The position numbers and the translations under genes were made by a program. Shown piece by piece: positions 43,502 to 52,932 of a stretch of 64,000 nt of DNA (its first letter is position 1; every line of letters starts with the position of its first letter). This DNA comes from Prosthecobacter sp. (lineage in GTDB: Bacteria > Verrucomicrobiota > Verrucomicrobiia > Verrucomicrobiales > Verrucomicrobiaceae): the NCBI RefSeq assembly GCF_034366625.1, contig NZ_JAXMIH010000006.1:992001-1056000 (forward strand), given 5' to 3'. The notes beneath the pieces were generated by a model. The model was not told the origin of the DNA. It saw only the letters and a program-made list of their open reading frames with translations, and ran no database searches.

Positions 43502-44401
43502 TCACCCCATGCGGGCGATTACCGCGCAGGTCACGCCTGCCATGAGCAGCGTGGCGGCCACGATGCGGATGCCGTAAGCGCGGCCCGATTCGTGGCGTTC
43601 GCGATTTCCCAGCAGCGGCCCTAGCAATGCCACGACGACGAGGCTCCATATGCCGCGCGTGGCATAGACGACGTTCACGCCGATGGCGTCATGGTAGAAG
43701 GCGAGCGCGAGGGACAGGATGATCGCCTGCGCGGCGATCAAGACGCTGCCGCCGATGGACCACTGCGTGGCACGATTCCACGGAATCGGCGGTGCTTTGG
43801 GCAGCAAGGTGATGGCGAGGAAAGAAAGGCCGCCTGTGGTGCCGGCCAGCAGCGCCAGGAAGGTCTTCGGGCCAAAGGCGGGCGCCCACATTTGCAGCAG
43901 CACGTCCGCCAGCGCGAAAAACGCCGCGCTGATGAGCGCCATGACCACTGGCCCCGCGAGACGCGCGCCTTTCGGTGTTTTGAAATCCGTCGCGCTCATG
44001 AGAAAGATGCCCGCCGTGGTGATGATGGCCGCGATCCACATCAGCGGCTTCATGCTGCCGGAGATGAGGAAACTCGCGCTGAGGGCGACGAACACGACCT
44101 TTGATCCCATGACCGGCGTCACGAGCGAAACATCGCCGCGCTGCATCGCGATGAAGGTGAACCAGCTTCCGGTGAAGAACAGCACTCCGAGTCCGACGGG
44201 AATGTACCACAGATGCCAGGTTACCGGCTGCGTCTCAAACAACGCGAGCGGCAGAAACGCGAGCGAACTGGTCCAGTTGTTGATGTGAAAGCAGGCCATT
44301 GGATGCGCCCCCTCGTTGAGTGCTTTTTTCAGCAGCAACGACGCAATCGCATAACCGATGGCGGCGACGAGCGGCAGCAGCAGATACCAGGGCAGGCTCA
44401 T
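43502..44401 (-). CDS. EamA/DMT-family transporter
   Basis: 299 residues from ATG 44401, chosen because it starts the first membrane helix (SLPWYLLLPLVAAIGYAIASLLLKKAL). About ten helices in two EamA halves, each with the typical terminal GDVSLVTPVMGSKVV-like and IGVNVVYATRGIWSLVVV segments. Likely an exporter or importer of small metabolites; substrate unknown. The start overlaps the stop of the AEC transporter gene (ATGA). Confidence 0.85.
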   Translation of the reverse strand: MSLPWYLLLPLVAAIGYAIASLLLKKALNEGAHPMACFHINNWTSSLAFLPLALFETQPVTWHLWYIPVGLGVLFFTGSWFTFIAMQRGDVSLVTPVMGSKVVFVALSASFLISGSMKPLMWIAAIITTAGIFLMSATDFKTPKGARLAGPVVMALISAAFFALADVLLQMWAPAFGPKTFLALLAGTTGGLSFLAITLLPKAPPIPWNRATQWSIGGSVLIAAQAIILSLALAFYHDAIGVNVVYATRGIWSLVVVALLGPLLGNRERHESGRAYGIRIVAATLLMAGVTCAVIARMG

Positions 44402-45339
44402 ACGCCGACCAGTTTGAGGCCCCATGCGATGACCAGCGGCGTGGTGATGCAGCTCACGACCGTGGTCGCGATCACCACCTGCACCGCCGTGGGCGCATGA
44501 CCGCCGTAAAGCCGCGCGATCATGATGTTGAACACGGCGGAGGGCATCGCGGCCTGCACGACGATGACGCGTTTCAATTCCGTCGTGATGGGAAGGAAGT
44601 ACGCGGTGGCAAGAAAAGCGATGGGAATGATGCCCAGCCGCAGCACCGGGCTGAGCACGGCCACTTTCCACTGCATCGCCCCCTGGCCCCAGATGTCCGC
44701 GATGGACGCTCCGATGAGCAGCACGGCCAGCGGCACCGCGCAGGCACCGAGCATGGTGAAGGTGTTGTGTGCGAACAGCGGCACATGGACATGCAGGCCG
44801 GTGAAGTTCAGCAGCAGGGAAATCAAAATGGTGATGACGGGCGCATTAAGTGCAAGCCGCCAAGGTGCCTTGCCCAAACCCGTGAGCAGGCCGACTCCGG
44901 CCGTCCAGCAGGCCAGCTCGACGCCGAGTGTGAAGGTGAAGAGCACGCCTAGTGTGCCTTTGTCAGGAAAGAGCGCGGTGACGAGCGGAATGGCCACGAA
45001 ACCGTAGTTTTGCAGCCCGCAGGCCACGCTGAACGTGCGTCGGCCCTCGCCTTTCTTCAGACCGATCAGCGGAGACACGAAATAGGTCAGCGCGATGCCG
45101 GTCACGACCAGCGTGTAGCCCAAACCGGCCGCAATCAGCACGGGTGCGAGTTTCATCACCGCCGGGTTGCCCACCACGCGCTCGATGATCAGCGCCGGCG
45201 TCAGCATCATCACCGAGAGCTTCATCAGGCTCGTGTCCGCCTCCGGCTTCAGCAGCCCGGTGCGCCGCGCTAGTGCTCCCGCGGCCATCGTGAGATACAC
45301 GGGCACGGCCACGGAGAGAATGCTGAGATAATCGAGCAT
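44398..45339 (-). CDS. AEC-family (auxin efflux carrier-like) transporter
   Basis: 313 residues from ATG 45339. Ten predicted helices with the AEC-type LSVMMLTPALIIERVV segment, GLQNYGFVAIPLVTALFP in the first crossover region and VVQAAMPSAVFNIMIARLYGG near the C-terminus. Bacterial members carry malate, malonate or other carboxylates or amino acids. It forms a two-gene unit with the EamA gene. Confidence 0.86.
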   Translation of the reverse strand: MLDYLSILSVAVPVYLTMAAGALARRTGLLKPEADTSLMKLSVMMLTPALIIERVVGNPAVMKLAPVLIAAGLGYTLVVTGIALTYFVSPLIGLKKGEGRRTFSVACGLQNYGFVAIPLVTALFPDKGTLGVLFTFTLGVELACWTAGVGLLTGLGKAPWRLALNAPVITILISLLLNFTGLHVHVPLFAHNTFTMLGACAVPLAVLLIGASIADIWGQGAMQWKVAVLSPVLRLGIIPIAFLATAYFLPITTELKRVIVVQAAMPSAVFNIMIARLYGGHAPTAVQVVIATTVVSCITTPLVIAWGLKLVGV

Positions 45340-45388
45340 GGAAGCTCTCTCGCTAGGCCCTGAAAGCCCGCCGCGCAAGTGGCGCTGC

Positions 45389-45985
45389 TCAGCCGCGTTT
45401 CCACACCACCCACAGCTCCGGCGGGGCGGCAGCGCGATTGATCGGGCGCAGGTGCTGTACCTCAAAACGCCGCGAATCGAGTGTCACGGCCCATTCGGCA
45501 ATGCTGCGCCCTTCCTCCGCTCCACCTTCATGCCCCGGATAAACCGCAATGGTGAGCAGCCCGCCTGGCTTCAACAGCTCCAGCGCCTCCCGCACCGCGA
45601 TCATCGTCGTCTCGGTGCGCGTGATCAGTGATTTGTCCGTGCCGGGCAGGTAGCCGAGGTTGAACATGATCGCGCTGATCTTCCCGTGCAGCTCCGCCGG
45701 CACATGCGCACGCATGGTTTCGTGCCCGGAGTGAATCAACGTCGTCATCTCCGCCGGGACACGCTTCCGCGTCTCCACCAAAGCCGCTGCCTGCACATCG
45801 AACGCAAACACATGCCCGCCCGGACTCACGCACTGCGTCAAAAATAGCGTGTCATGCCCGTTCCCCATCGTCGCATCAATCACGGTGTCACCTGGCCGCA
45901 GCCGATCCTTCAACATCAACTGCGCCCACAGCACGGAGGACGGCAGGCCGCCATTGGGGCTGGCGAGATGGGGTTTGGGCGACAT
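45389..45985 (-). CDS. mnmM: tRNA 5-(aminomethyl)uridine methyltransferase-like protein (MnmM/YtqB family)
   Basis: 198 residues. SAM-binding motif DATMGNGHDTLFL, catalytic-region motif FNLGYLPGTDKS and YPGHEGGAEEGRSI are all diagnostic of the YtqB/rRNA_methylase-like family, shown to methylate the tRNA wobble uridine as MnmM. Single-domain, usual length. Upstream lies a 280-base palindrome-rich segment. Confidence 0.85.
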   Translation of the reverse strand: MSPKPHLASPNGGLPSSVLWAQLMLKDRLRPGDTVIDATMGNGHDTLFLTQCVSPGGHVFAFDVQAAALVETRKRVPAEMTTLIHSGHETMRAHVPAELHGKISAIMFNLGYLPGTDKSLITRTETTMIAVREALELLKPGGLLTIAVYPGHEGGAEEGRSIAEWAVTLDSRRFEVQHLRPINRAAAPPELWVVWKRG

Positions 45986-46265
45986 GAGAAATCATCATAG
46001 CGACGGCACCGCCAGAATAAAGACTTCAACGCAGGAGAGGGATCGGAGAGTACTCCCGGACTTCAGTCCGTTTGGCCGTCGCCTTCGAACCAGGAGAGGG
46101 ATCATCCTGATCCCTCAAGAGCTGCGGCCAGGTTTGGTTGGGGGAGAGGCTGCGGTGAGGCGGGTCCCCAAAGGGCGGCGGCGGTGTTTCAGGTCGCCAT
46201 TCAGGAGAAACAATGTGCCTGTCGTCCATCAGAACCATGCACGCTGTGGCGCACCGTTCCGATCT
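45986..46265. repeat. Palindrome-rich intergenic segment
   Basis: No gene seen. It contains the hairpin CGGACT-TC-AGTCCG (46058-46071), the 9-bp inverted repeat GAGGGATCA/TGATCCCTC (46096-46116), an 8-base GAGTACTC palindrome just before the first, and the motif CAGGAGAGGGATC twice (around 46032 and 46091). This resembles extragenic repetitive (REP-like) elements. Whether copies exist elsewhere in the genome cannot be seen here. Confidence 0.5.
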
Positions 46266-47111
46266 TTAATGTGTCTCTAACCATTCGTCGACAGCGACGA
46301 TCAAAGCGTGGCTGGCAAGCATCGCAGGATCCACGATGGACAAAACAATCTCGCCGTCGAGGTTCACGGGATCAGTCAGGCGCAAACTGTGAAATGGTGC
46401 CAGAAGTGAGTGCTTTTTTGCTTCAGTCAGGAACTCTTGATCAGCACGTCCTCCTTTGTGGACTAAAAGGTTGCGCAACAATGCCAGGGCATCAATAGCC
46501 TCGTTATCGAGTGCGGTAGTGACTGAGGCGTTATCCAAAGGAAATGCTTTGCGGTAGCAATCACGAATTGCGGCCCTGCTCCGAAAACGCCACTTTTCAT
46601 TCCCCTTCAGGAAACCAAATGAAGGTTGATTTTGAGTGACTGATTCAACAAGCAAATCTTCTGCGAGCACTTCGAACGCGCCCCACGCTTGCACAATAAT
46701 GCTCCGCAAAATTCCTTCCACAACACCATGCAGGTAGGCAGAATATGAAATGAAATCCTCGAAAGTGGATGTGCATTCCACCAAATGCTCCACCTGAGCG
46801 TCTCGCCCTATGTTCATCTTTTGCTCAATCAACTTCCGCGACAGCATGCCGATCTTTTGGATCGTGGCCGGATTTTTCGGCATTGGATGATTGCCAACAA
46901 CTTGCCGCTTGGCCTCGTCTCCGGCTCCGATCCATGTCATTGCGGTCCAGTACGTATAACCAGGGAGCACTCCCAGTCCGGCGACCAATGCAAAATTTGC
47001 CTCAAAATTATCAGCCACATCCCGACAACACTTCTTTTTGAAGATGGCTCGTGGGGGCTTCGCAAGAAGGCCCACCTTTAGGAATTTAAGCGCATGCTTC
47101 AGCTGGGGCAT
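46266..47111 (-). CDS. HEPN-type protein (predicted RNase-like)
   Basis: 281 residues, no signal peptide or membrane helix. The C-terminal half is helical and contains ALLRNLLVHKGG, with R213-N214-x3-H218 matching the Rx4-6H catalytic motif of HEPN domains. Those domains often act as RNases in defence or toxin-antitoxin systems. No nucleotidyltransferase (MNT) partner lies next to it. Base composition is visibly more A+T-rich than the neighbours, suggesting acquisition. The N-terminal ~130 residues are not recognised. Confidence 0.6.
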   Translation of the reverse strand: MPQLKHALKFLKVGLLAKPPRAIFKKKCCRDVADNFEANFALVAGLGVLPGYTYWTAMTWIGAGDEAKRQVVGNHPMPKNPATIQKIGMLSRKLIEQKMNIGRDAQVEHLVECTSTFEDFISYSAYLHGVVEGILRSIIVQAWGAFEVLAEDLLVESVTQNQPSFGFLKGNEKWRFRSRAAIRDCYRKAFPLDNASVTTALDNEAIDALALLRNLLVHKGGRADQEFLTEAKKHSLLAPFHSLRLTDPVNLDGEIVLSIVDPAMLASHALIVAVDEWLETH

Positions 47112-47299
47112 TCCCTCGTCTAGTCGTGCCGCTGACGATCTTCAACCTTAACGTCATATGGTAGGCTTGCCTTCGACCTTGAGCTGAATGGTGGCGGAGA
47201 AGACGGCGAGGGAGATGGTTTTTGCGTTCGAGGTCGAAGAAGATGTGGCCGTCTTCGCCGGTTAAGAACCTGACTCCGGCCATGGCCGAGCACGAAATT

Positions 47300-48349
47300 T
47301 CAGACCCCATTCTGCTGCAAATCCATTTCCGCATCAAGGGCTGTGCCATCAAGCAGATGCTCGATGAGATGACGGGCGAGCCAAGGAGAGCGGAGGGAGC
47401 CTTTGGAGCCGAGGCCGTTCAAGAACGCGACGCGGGGATGGGTGGGATGCGTGCCCATGAGGGCCTGGCGGTTCTTGATGATGGGGCGCACGGCGGTTTG
47501 CGTGGCGGTGATTTCGGCGGGGACTTTGAGCAGGCTTTGCAGTGTGCTTTTGAGTGTCTGCACTTGATCGGCGGAAGGTGTGTTGGGATCGTCGAACTGC
47601 CATTCGTAGGTGGAGCCGGCACGCAGGGTGTCGTCATGACGAGGCAGGAGCCAGCAGCCGCGGTTGAGGATGCGTGTTTCGCCCCGGAGATCGGCCTGCA
47701 CGGTGAGGATGGTGCCGAGGGCGGACTGAAACGGCACCCAGTGGAAGAGCGGATGCTTTTCCGCGCTCCAACCCTGCGCCCAGATGACATGGGAGAAGTG
47801 CTGGCCGTGCCATTCGACGCCCTCGGCATCGTCACGCACGTCGACGGGTTTTACGTCGGCTGTGGTGTATGAATCGAGGGACTCGAAGAAGCGGCGGCTG
47901 GATTCAAGGTAAGCCGTTGTGTCGAGCCAGGCGGCGTGGCGTTGCTGGAAGGCGTTTTCGGGCTGCTGAATGACCTCGGCGTTCAATTGCGGCGCTTTGC
48001 GATGCAGAAACGGCTGCATGTCGGGATCGCGGCGGCGTTTGTGCCATTTGGTGAGCTCTGGCTCGTTTTTCAGCAGGCGCACATAGCCGCGGGGGAAGAA
48101 GAAGCGCTGGTTCATGCGCTTGCCACAGGCGCGATAGAAGCGCAGGGCCTCGCGGTAAAACACATCGTAGCGCCAGCTCATGGTGAGGCGCATGCCGGTG
48201 ATGGGAGTGATCAAACCAGCGGCCACTTTGGAACTGGTGAGCGGCTCATCGCGATCGACGATCAGAAACGGCACGCCACGCTCCCACAAACGCCACGCGA
48301 GCGCTGTGCCGGCGAGTCCCTGGCCGATGATGAGGATGCGGGGAGGCAT
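47300..48349 (-). CDS. FAD-dependent oxidoreductase (DAO/glycine oxidase-like)
   Basis: 349 residues. N-terminal Rossmann motif ILIIGQGLAGTALAWRL followed by the acidic VDRDEP that binds the ADP ribose. Further DAO-family features are the middle substrate domain with SALGTILTVQADL and a C-terminal VRPIIKNRQALMGTHP...LGSKGSLRSPWLA. It resembles glycine oxidase or the MnmC oxidase domain. No thiamine or tRNA-modification genes flank it directly, so the amine substrate stays open. Confidence 0.85.
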   Translation of the reverse strand: MPPRILIIGQGLAGTALAWRLWERGVPFLIVDRDEPLTSSKVAAGLITPITGMRLTMSWRYDVFYREALRFYRACGKRMNQRFFFPRGYVRLLKNEPELTKWHKRRRDPDMQPFLHRKAPQLNAEVIQQPENAFQQRHAAWLDTTAYLESSRRFFESLDSYTTADVKPVDVRDDAEGVEWHGQHFSHVIWAQGWSAEKHPLFHWVPFQSALGTILTVQADLRGETRILNRGCWLLPRHDDTLRAGSTYEWQFDDPNTPSADQVQTLKSTLQSLLKVPAEITATQTAVRPIIKNRQALMGTHPTHPRVAFLNGLGSKGSLRSPWLARHLIEHLLDGTALDAEMDLQQNGV

Positions 48350-48408
48350 GGTTCTGCGCTTTAGCGCGGATTCACGCGTTCGTCACGCATCCCAAGCAAA
48401 GAACGGGA

Positions 48409-49203
48409 CTACTTGTCCATGAGCGCCTGCATCAGCCCCGTGAACATTTCCTGAGTGGTGACGACCTGAATCTGTGTCGGCGGGACTTTGTCCGCGTCTT
48501 TCCAGAGGGTGCTGATCTCATGAATGGAGATGCCGATGCGCTTGAGGATGGCTTCTTCACGTTTCGAGGCGCTGAGGCGGCTGAAGTCGTCACGCATTTC
48601 CTGCAGGATCGCGGGTGAGCCGATGCAGAGCGGACGGAGTTCCACGGCGGCGGTTTCGGCCACGATGGCGGAGGTGATCTCCAGAATGCGGAGCCAGAGA
48701 CCCAGATCGATCATGAGGGCGAGATCCTCATCTCTCTGCTCGCGCAACAAGCGCACGAGTTCTTGATGGCCATCGACGATCTCGTGACGCAGATCCTTCC
48801 ACTCGCTGTCTTCGGCCATTTTTCCCTGCGCCATGAGGCGGGGCATGAGCTTCTCGCCAAGGCCGAGCATGCGGCAGTAGGTGAGCACGTCCTGATTGTT
48901 GTTGCGGAACTGCTGGGAGTCCGCCGCCTGCCAGACGAGGAGGCTGTCACCCAGCAGACTGCCGAGAATCAAGGCGGCGCGTCCGCGATCCGTGGGCGGT
49001 GTGGGCGGTGGCGGGCGGAACAGAAGGCGCCAGCGGGCCTTGGCACGCTGACCCACGAGATCGAGAAAATCCGCCGGCGTTTGATCGGCGTTGCTGACGG
49101 ACGGACTGACAATGGCAGGCGGATCGGCCAGCGCCTGCCCGAGGCACAATCCGAGAGCAGCGATGCAGATCGTGCGGCTCAGACGGGACGGGTTGGCAGG
49201 CAT
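48409..49203 (-). CDS. Secreted protein of unknown function
   Basis: 264 residues with a signal peptide (LSRTICIAALGLCLGQALA). The mature part is mostly helical with many charged residues (SEWKDLRHEIVDGHQELVRLLREQRDEDL) and has no motif I recognise. It lies 32 bases downstream of glmS on the same strand and may be cotranscribed with it. Confidence 0.7.
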   Translation of the reverse strand: MPANPSRLSRTICIAALGLCLGQALADPPAIVSPSVSNADQTPADFLDLVGQRAKARWRLLFRPPPPTPPTDRGRAALILGSLLGDSLLVWQAADSQQFRNNNQDVLTYCRMLGLGEKLMPRLMAQGKMAEDSEWKDLRHEIVDGHQELVRLLREQRDEDLALMIDLGLWLRILEITSAIVAETAAVELRPLCIGSPAILQEMRDDFSRLSASKREEAILKRIGISIHEISTLWKDADKVPPTQIQVVTTQEMFTGLMQALMDK

Positions 49204-49235
49204 GGTGGGTCGGCTGGACTTCCAGACGGGCTAGC

Positions 49236-51089
49236 TTACTCCACCGTGACGCTTTTCGCGAGATTTCTTGGTTTATCCACGTCGCAGCCACGCGCCACTG
49301 CGGTGTAGTAGGACAAGAGCTGAAGCGGGATGACGTTGAGGATCGGCGTGAGGTAGGACGGGCAGTCAGGAACGTAGATCACATCCTTGGTAAGGCGCTC
49401 CAGCTCCGTGCGGCCCTCGGTGGTCACGGCGATGACGGGGCCTTTGCGGGCGAGGACTTCCTCGATGTTGCTCACGTTCTTGTCGAACACCGCGTCACCA
49501 GGAGCGATGAAAACGGACGGCATGTCCGGTTTGACCAAAGCGATGACGCCGTGCTTCAGTTCCGCGCTCGGATGTCCGCTGGCGTAGATATAGCTGATTT
49601 CCTTCATCTTCAGCGCCCCTTCGAGTGCGACGGGGTAGTTCATCTGGCGGCCCATGAACAGCATGCCCTCGGCGTGCGCATGTTTTTCGGCGATGGCCTT
49701 GATCTTGTCGGTCTGCTTGAGGATCTGCGCGATTTTGTCCGGTAGGGCTTCGAGTTCGTCGATCATCTCCAGGCCATCGACGCTGGAGAGGTGATGGATG
49801 CGGCCTAGAAGCAGGCTGAGCAGCGTGAGGATGGCGACTTGAGACGTGAATGTCTTCGTCGCTGCCACACCGATTTCCGGTCCGGCATGGATGTAAACAC
49901 CACCGTCACTCTCGCGGGCGATGGTACTGCCGACTGTGTTGACGATGCCGAGGCAGCGAATGCCTTTGCGCTGGCCTTCACGCATCGCCGCGAGCGTGTC
50001 GATGGTCTCACCGCTCTGACTCATGACGAACTGCAGCGTGTTCTTGTTCGTGGGAACGTTGCGGTAGCGGAACTCGCTGGCGATCTCGACTTCCGTGGGC
50101 ACACGGGCGAGGGATTCAATGAGATACTCGCCCACCATCGCGGCGTGATAAGCGGTGCCGCAGCCGGCAAGGATGATGCGGTCGATCTGCACCAGCTCCT
50201 TTGGTGTCATGTTCAAGCCGCCGAGCACGGCGGTGCATTCATCCCGGGAAAGACGGCCGCGCATCGCGTTGCGCAGGGAATTCGGCTGCTCGAAGATTTC
50301 TTTGAGCATGAAGTGCGGGAAGTCACCCTTCTCGGCATCGTCGGCGTTGAATTCGACACGGCTGACTTTGACCTCGGCGGGGATTCCTTGATGCGACTGC
50401 ACGCTGTAACGATCCTTGGTGATCGTGACGATGTCGTAGTCGTTGAGATAAACCACGTCACGCGTGTGGGCGACGACCGCCGACACATCGCTGGCAAGGA
50501 AATGCTCGTGGTCACCGAGACCGACGATCAAGGGACTGCCCAGGCGTGCGCCGACGATCACGCCGGGCAGATCGCCATGCATCACGGCGATGCCGTAGGT
50601 GCCTTTCACGCGGGCGAGTGCTGATTTCACCGCATTCACGAGTCGCTGTGTGCCATCCTTCTCCTTTGATTCATCAAAGTAGGTGCCGACGAGATGCGAG
50701 AGGACTTCGGTGTCCGTTTGCGACAGGAAGGTGTGACCTTTGGCGATGAGCTGATCGCGCAGCGTCTGGTAGTTCTCGATCACGCCGTTATGGACGAGCA
50801 CGAGCTTGCCGGATTGATCGGGATGCGGGTGCGCATTCACATCCGTGGCCGGGCCGTGCGTGGCCCAGCGGGTGTGGGAGATGCCCATCGTGCCTTGCGG
50901 GTTCGCCTCGGTCACGGCAATGCGCAGATTGTCGATACGACCAGCACGCTTCACGATGCGGAGGTCTTCGCCGCCACCATTGAGCGCCATGCCTGCGGAA
51001 TCATAGCCGCGATATTCCAGACGACGCAGCCCGTCCAAAAGGATCGGGCTGGCCTGACGATTGCCGATGTATCCAACGATTCCGCACAT
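49236..51089 (-). CDS. glmS: Glutamine--fructose-6-phosphate aminotransferase (isomerizing)
   Basis: 617 residues, full length. Starts MCGIVGYIGN with the Cys2 nucleophile of the glutaminase domain. Other glutaminase motifs are GISHTRWATHG and HNGVIENY. Two SIS domains follow (AGCGTAYHAAMVGEYLIE, SQSGETIDTLAAMREG), ending DVDKPRNLAKSVTVE. It makes glucosamine-6-phosphate for peptidoglycan and lipopolysaccharide. No glmS ribozyme leader is evident; the upstream 125 bases hold only a short hairpin. Confidence 0.97.
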   Translation of the reverse strand: MCGIVGYIGNRQASPILLDGLRRLEYRGYDSAGMALNGGGEDLRIVKRAGRIDNLRIAVTEANPQGTMGISHTRWATHGPATDVNAHPHPDQSGKLVLVHNGVIENYQTLRDQLIAKGHTFLSQTDTEVLSHLVGTYFDESKEKDGTQRLVNAVKSALARVKGTYGIAVMHGDLPGVIVGARLGSPLIVGLGDHEHFLASDVSAVVAHTRDVVYLNDYDIVTITKDRYSVQSHQGIPAEVKVSRVEFNADDAEKGDFPHFMLKEIFEQPNSLRNAMRGRLSRDECTAVLGGLNMTPKELVQIDRIILAGCGTAYHAAMVGEYLIESLARVPTEVEIASEFRYRNVPTNKNTLQFVMSQSGETIDTLAAMREGQRKGIRCLGIVNTVGSTIARESDGGVYIHAGPEIGVAATKTFTSQVAILTLLSLLLGRIHHLSSVDGLEMIDELEALPDKIAQILKQTDKIKAIAEKHAHAEGMLFMGRQMNYPVALEGALKMKEISYIYASGHPSAELKHGVIALVKPDMPSVFIAPGDAVFDKNVSNIEEVLARKGPVIAVTTEGRTELERLTKDVIYVPDCPSYLTPILNVIPLQLLSYYTAVARGCDVDKPRNLAKSVTVE

Positions 51090-51113
51090 GTGAAAAATAA
51101 AGGGGTAAAAGGA

Positions 51114-51131
51114 GCCTGTCGAATGACAGGC
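51114..51131 (-). terminator. Hairpin between DUF1501 gene and glmS
   Basis: Perfect 7-bp stem GCCTGTC/GACAGGC with a 4-base loop. Read on the minus strand it is followed by TCCTTTTACCCCTTT, so it could end the DUF1501 transcript or act in the glmS leader. Confidence 0.45.
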
Positions 51132-51215
51132 CGGTACGATACCGCCACGCAGAATCCACGCCAGCAGTTCGTGTCACTGGCCTTTTTCTTTATTGGGAGG
51201 AAGTCCGCCCTCTCC

Positions 51216-52625
51216 TCAGGTCATGATCCCGCTGACCAGCTCCCCATGCACGTCCGTGAGGCGGAAATCGCGGCCTTGGTAGCGGAAGGTGAGGCGTTCG
51301 TGGTCGAGGCCCAGCAGGTTCAGCACCGTGGCGTTCAGATCATGGGTGTGGACCGGATTTTCAGCGATGTTGAAGCCGAAATCGTCGGTTTTGCCGTGAA
51401 CGATGCCCGGTTTGATGCCCCCGCCCGCCATCCACATCGTATAGGCGTCCTTGTGGTGGTCACGACCCGGCGAGGTTTTGGTGCCATCGCCATTGATGCC
51501 CTGGCGCAGCGGGGTGCGGCCGAATTCGCCGCCCCAAACCACCAGTGTTTCGTCGAGCAGGCCGCGTTGCTTCAAATCGCGCACGAGAGCGGCCATGGGA
51601 CGGTCCACATCTTTCGCTTTGGCCGTCAGGCGCTGCTTGAGACCGCCGTGGTGGTCCCAGTCGGAATCAAAGAGCTGCACCATGCGAACGCCGCGTTCAA
51701 TCAAACGGCGGGCGAGCAGGCAGTTGTTGGCAAAGGACGCCTTGCCCGGCAGGGCGCCGTACATGTCGAGCGTGGCCTTTTTCTCCTGCGTGATGTCCAT
51801 CAGCTCCGGCACGCTCGTTTGCATGCGGTAGGCCATCTCATACTGGCTGATGCGCGTGGCGATCTCTGGATCGCCCACGATGCCGAGCTGCTGCTCATTG
51901 AGCGCTTTTACCGCGTCTAGCACGCGGCGGCGGTCTTTCGTGCTGTGACCCGCAGGATTGCCGAGGAAGAGCACCGGCTCGCCGCTGCCACGAAATTGAA
52001 TGCCTTGATATACGCTGGGCAGAAAGCCCGTGCTCCACAGCGTCGATCCCGCCCCACCGGCAGGGCCGGACAGCATCACGACGTAAGCCGGCAGATCGCG
52101 ATTCTCAGCGCCCAAGCCATACGTGACCCACGCACCGAGGCTCGGGCGTCCGCCCTGGCCGAAGCCGGTGTGCAGAAACATCTGCGCCGGGGCGTGATTG
52201 ATCTCGTTGGTGTGCAGGGACTTCACCACACAGATGTCATCTGCCACCGTGCCGAGGTTCGGCAAAAGCTCGCTCAATTCGAGGCCGCTCTGTCCATGGC
52301 GCTGGAATTTGAATTCGGTGCCAGCCAGCTTCAACTCGCCACCGATGAAGGCGAAGCGCTTGCCCTTCGTGAGCTCCTCCGGGCATTTTTGACCGTCCAT
52401 CTTCTGCAACAGCGGCTTGTAATCAAACAGATCGAGCTGCGAGGGCGCCCCGATCATGTGCAGGTAGATGATGTTCTTCGCCTTCGGCGCAAAATGCGGC
52501 CGTGGAGCGGCTGCCGCTGGCAAATCCCGGGCCAGCAACGATCCCAGCGCCGCCGAGCCAAGCCCCAGGCCGGATTGCCGGAAGAACTGACGGCGGGAGA
52601 CGTGGAGGAAGTCGGGCGTGGTCAT
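51216..52625 (-). CDS. DUF1501 domain protein, Tat-exported
   Basis: 469 residues from ATG 52625. The Tat motif [19 protein letters not shown] (residues ~10-28) marks export of a folded protein. The body has DUF1501 hallmarks: [44 protein letters not shown] and [21 protein letters not shown], in an alkaline-phosphatase-like fold. In Planctomycetes and Verrucomicrobia these are usually paired with DUF1549/DUF1553 cytochrome-like proteins; here the gene stands alone. Function of the family is not established. Confidence 0.9.
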   Translation of the reverse strand: MTTPDFLHVSRRQFFRQSGLGLGSAALGSLLARDLPAAAAPRPHFAPKAKNIIYLHMIGAPSQLDLFDYKPLLQKMDGQKCPEELTKGKRFAFIGGELKLAGTEFKFQRHGQSGLELSELLPNLGTVADDICVVKSLHTNEINHAPAQMFLHTGFGQGGRPSLGAWVTYGLGAENRDLPAYVVMLSGPAGGAGSTLWSTGFLPSVYQGIQFRGSGEPVLFLGNPAGHSTKDRRRVLDAVKALNEQQLGIVGDPEIATRISQYEMAYRMQTSVPELMDITQEKKATLDMYGALPGKASFANNCLLARRLIERGVRMVQLFDSDWDHHGGLKQRLTAKAKDVDRPMAALVRDLKQRGLLDETLVVWGGEFGRTPLRQGINGDGTKTSPGRDHHKDAYTMWMAGGGIKPGIVHGKTDDFGFNIAENPVHTHDLNATVLNLLGLDHERLTFRYQGRDFRLTDVHGELVSGIMT

Positions 52626-52695
52626 GCGCCTTAGAACGTCGCTAAAACCCGTGAGATTGCGTGACTTCAGCCCGAGTCCGCACGATGCATGCGGC

Positions 52696-52932
52696 ATGGC
52701 TCTAGGAACCAAAAATCGACTTCACGAGACGGGCGTCGCCTGCAAGGCACATCTGCGCGAGCAACACGGCGACAAGCTGGACTTGGTCACGGAGTTCATC
52801 GCCGAGATCGAAGGCTCAGGCTCCAAGCAAGACCTGACGGCATGGAACCAGTTCAGCGACCTCCGGCGCAATCAGGCCGAGATGCTGCAACGTGCGGAGG
52901 CAGCGTTTCAAACCTGGCTCGCAGGCGGTTGA
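52696..52932 (+). CDS. Small hypothetical protein
   Basis: 78 residues from ATG 52696 ([20 protein letters not shown]). Soluble, charged and probably helical. It lies divergent from the DUF1501 gene and its last 25 bases overlap the 3' end of the opposite-strand membrane protein. Nothing else supports function; it may be real because amino-acid use looks normal and no other gene occupies the space. Confidence 0.45.
   Translation: MALGTKNRLHETGVACKAHLREQHGDKLDLVTEFIAEIEGSGSKQDLTAWNQFSDLRRNQAEMLQRAEAAFQTWLAGG

Noticed and set aside
47112-47299. Possible gene remnant downstream of the FAD oxidoreductase on the minus strand
   Set aside because: Short protein-like runs appear in two frames (GEDGHIFFDLERK and ATIQLKVEGKPTI) but no continuous frame or recognisable family supports a gene.
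49273-49281. TTATCCACG resembling a DnaA box
   Set aside because: A single near-match inside the glmS coding sequence (the DVDKP codons). No cluster exists and no dnaA gene is nearby, so there is no evidence for an origin.
51090-51215. glmS ribozyme or riboswitch in the leader
   Set aside because: Only a 7-bp hairpin is visible; the conserved core and pseudoknots of the glmS ribozyme are not recognisable in this short region.
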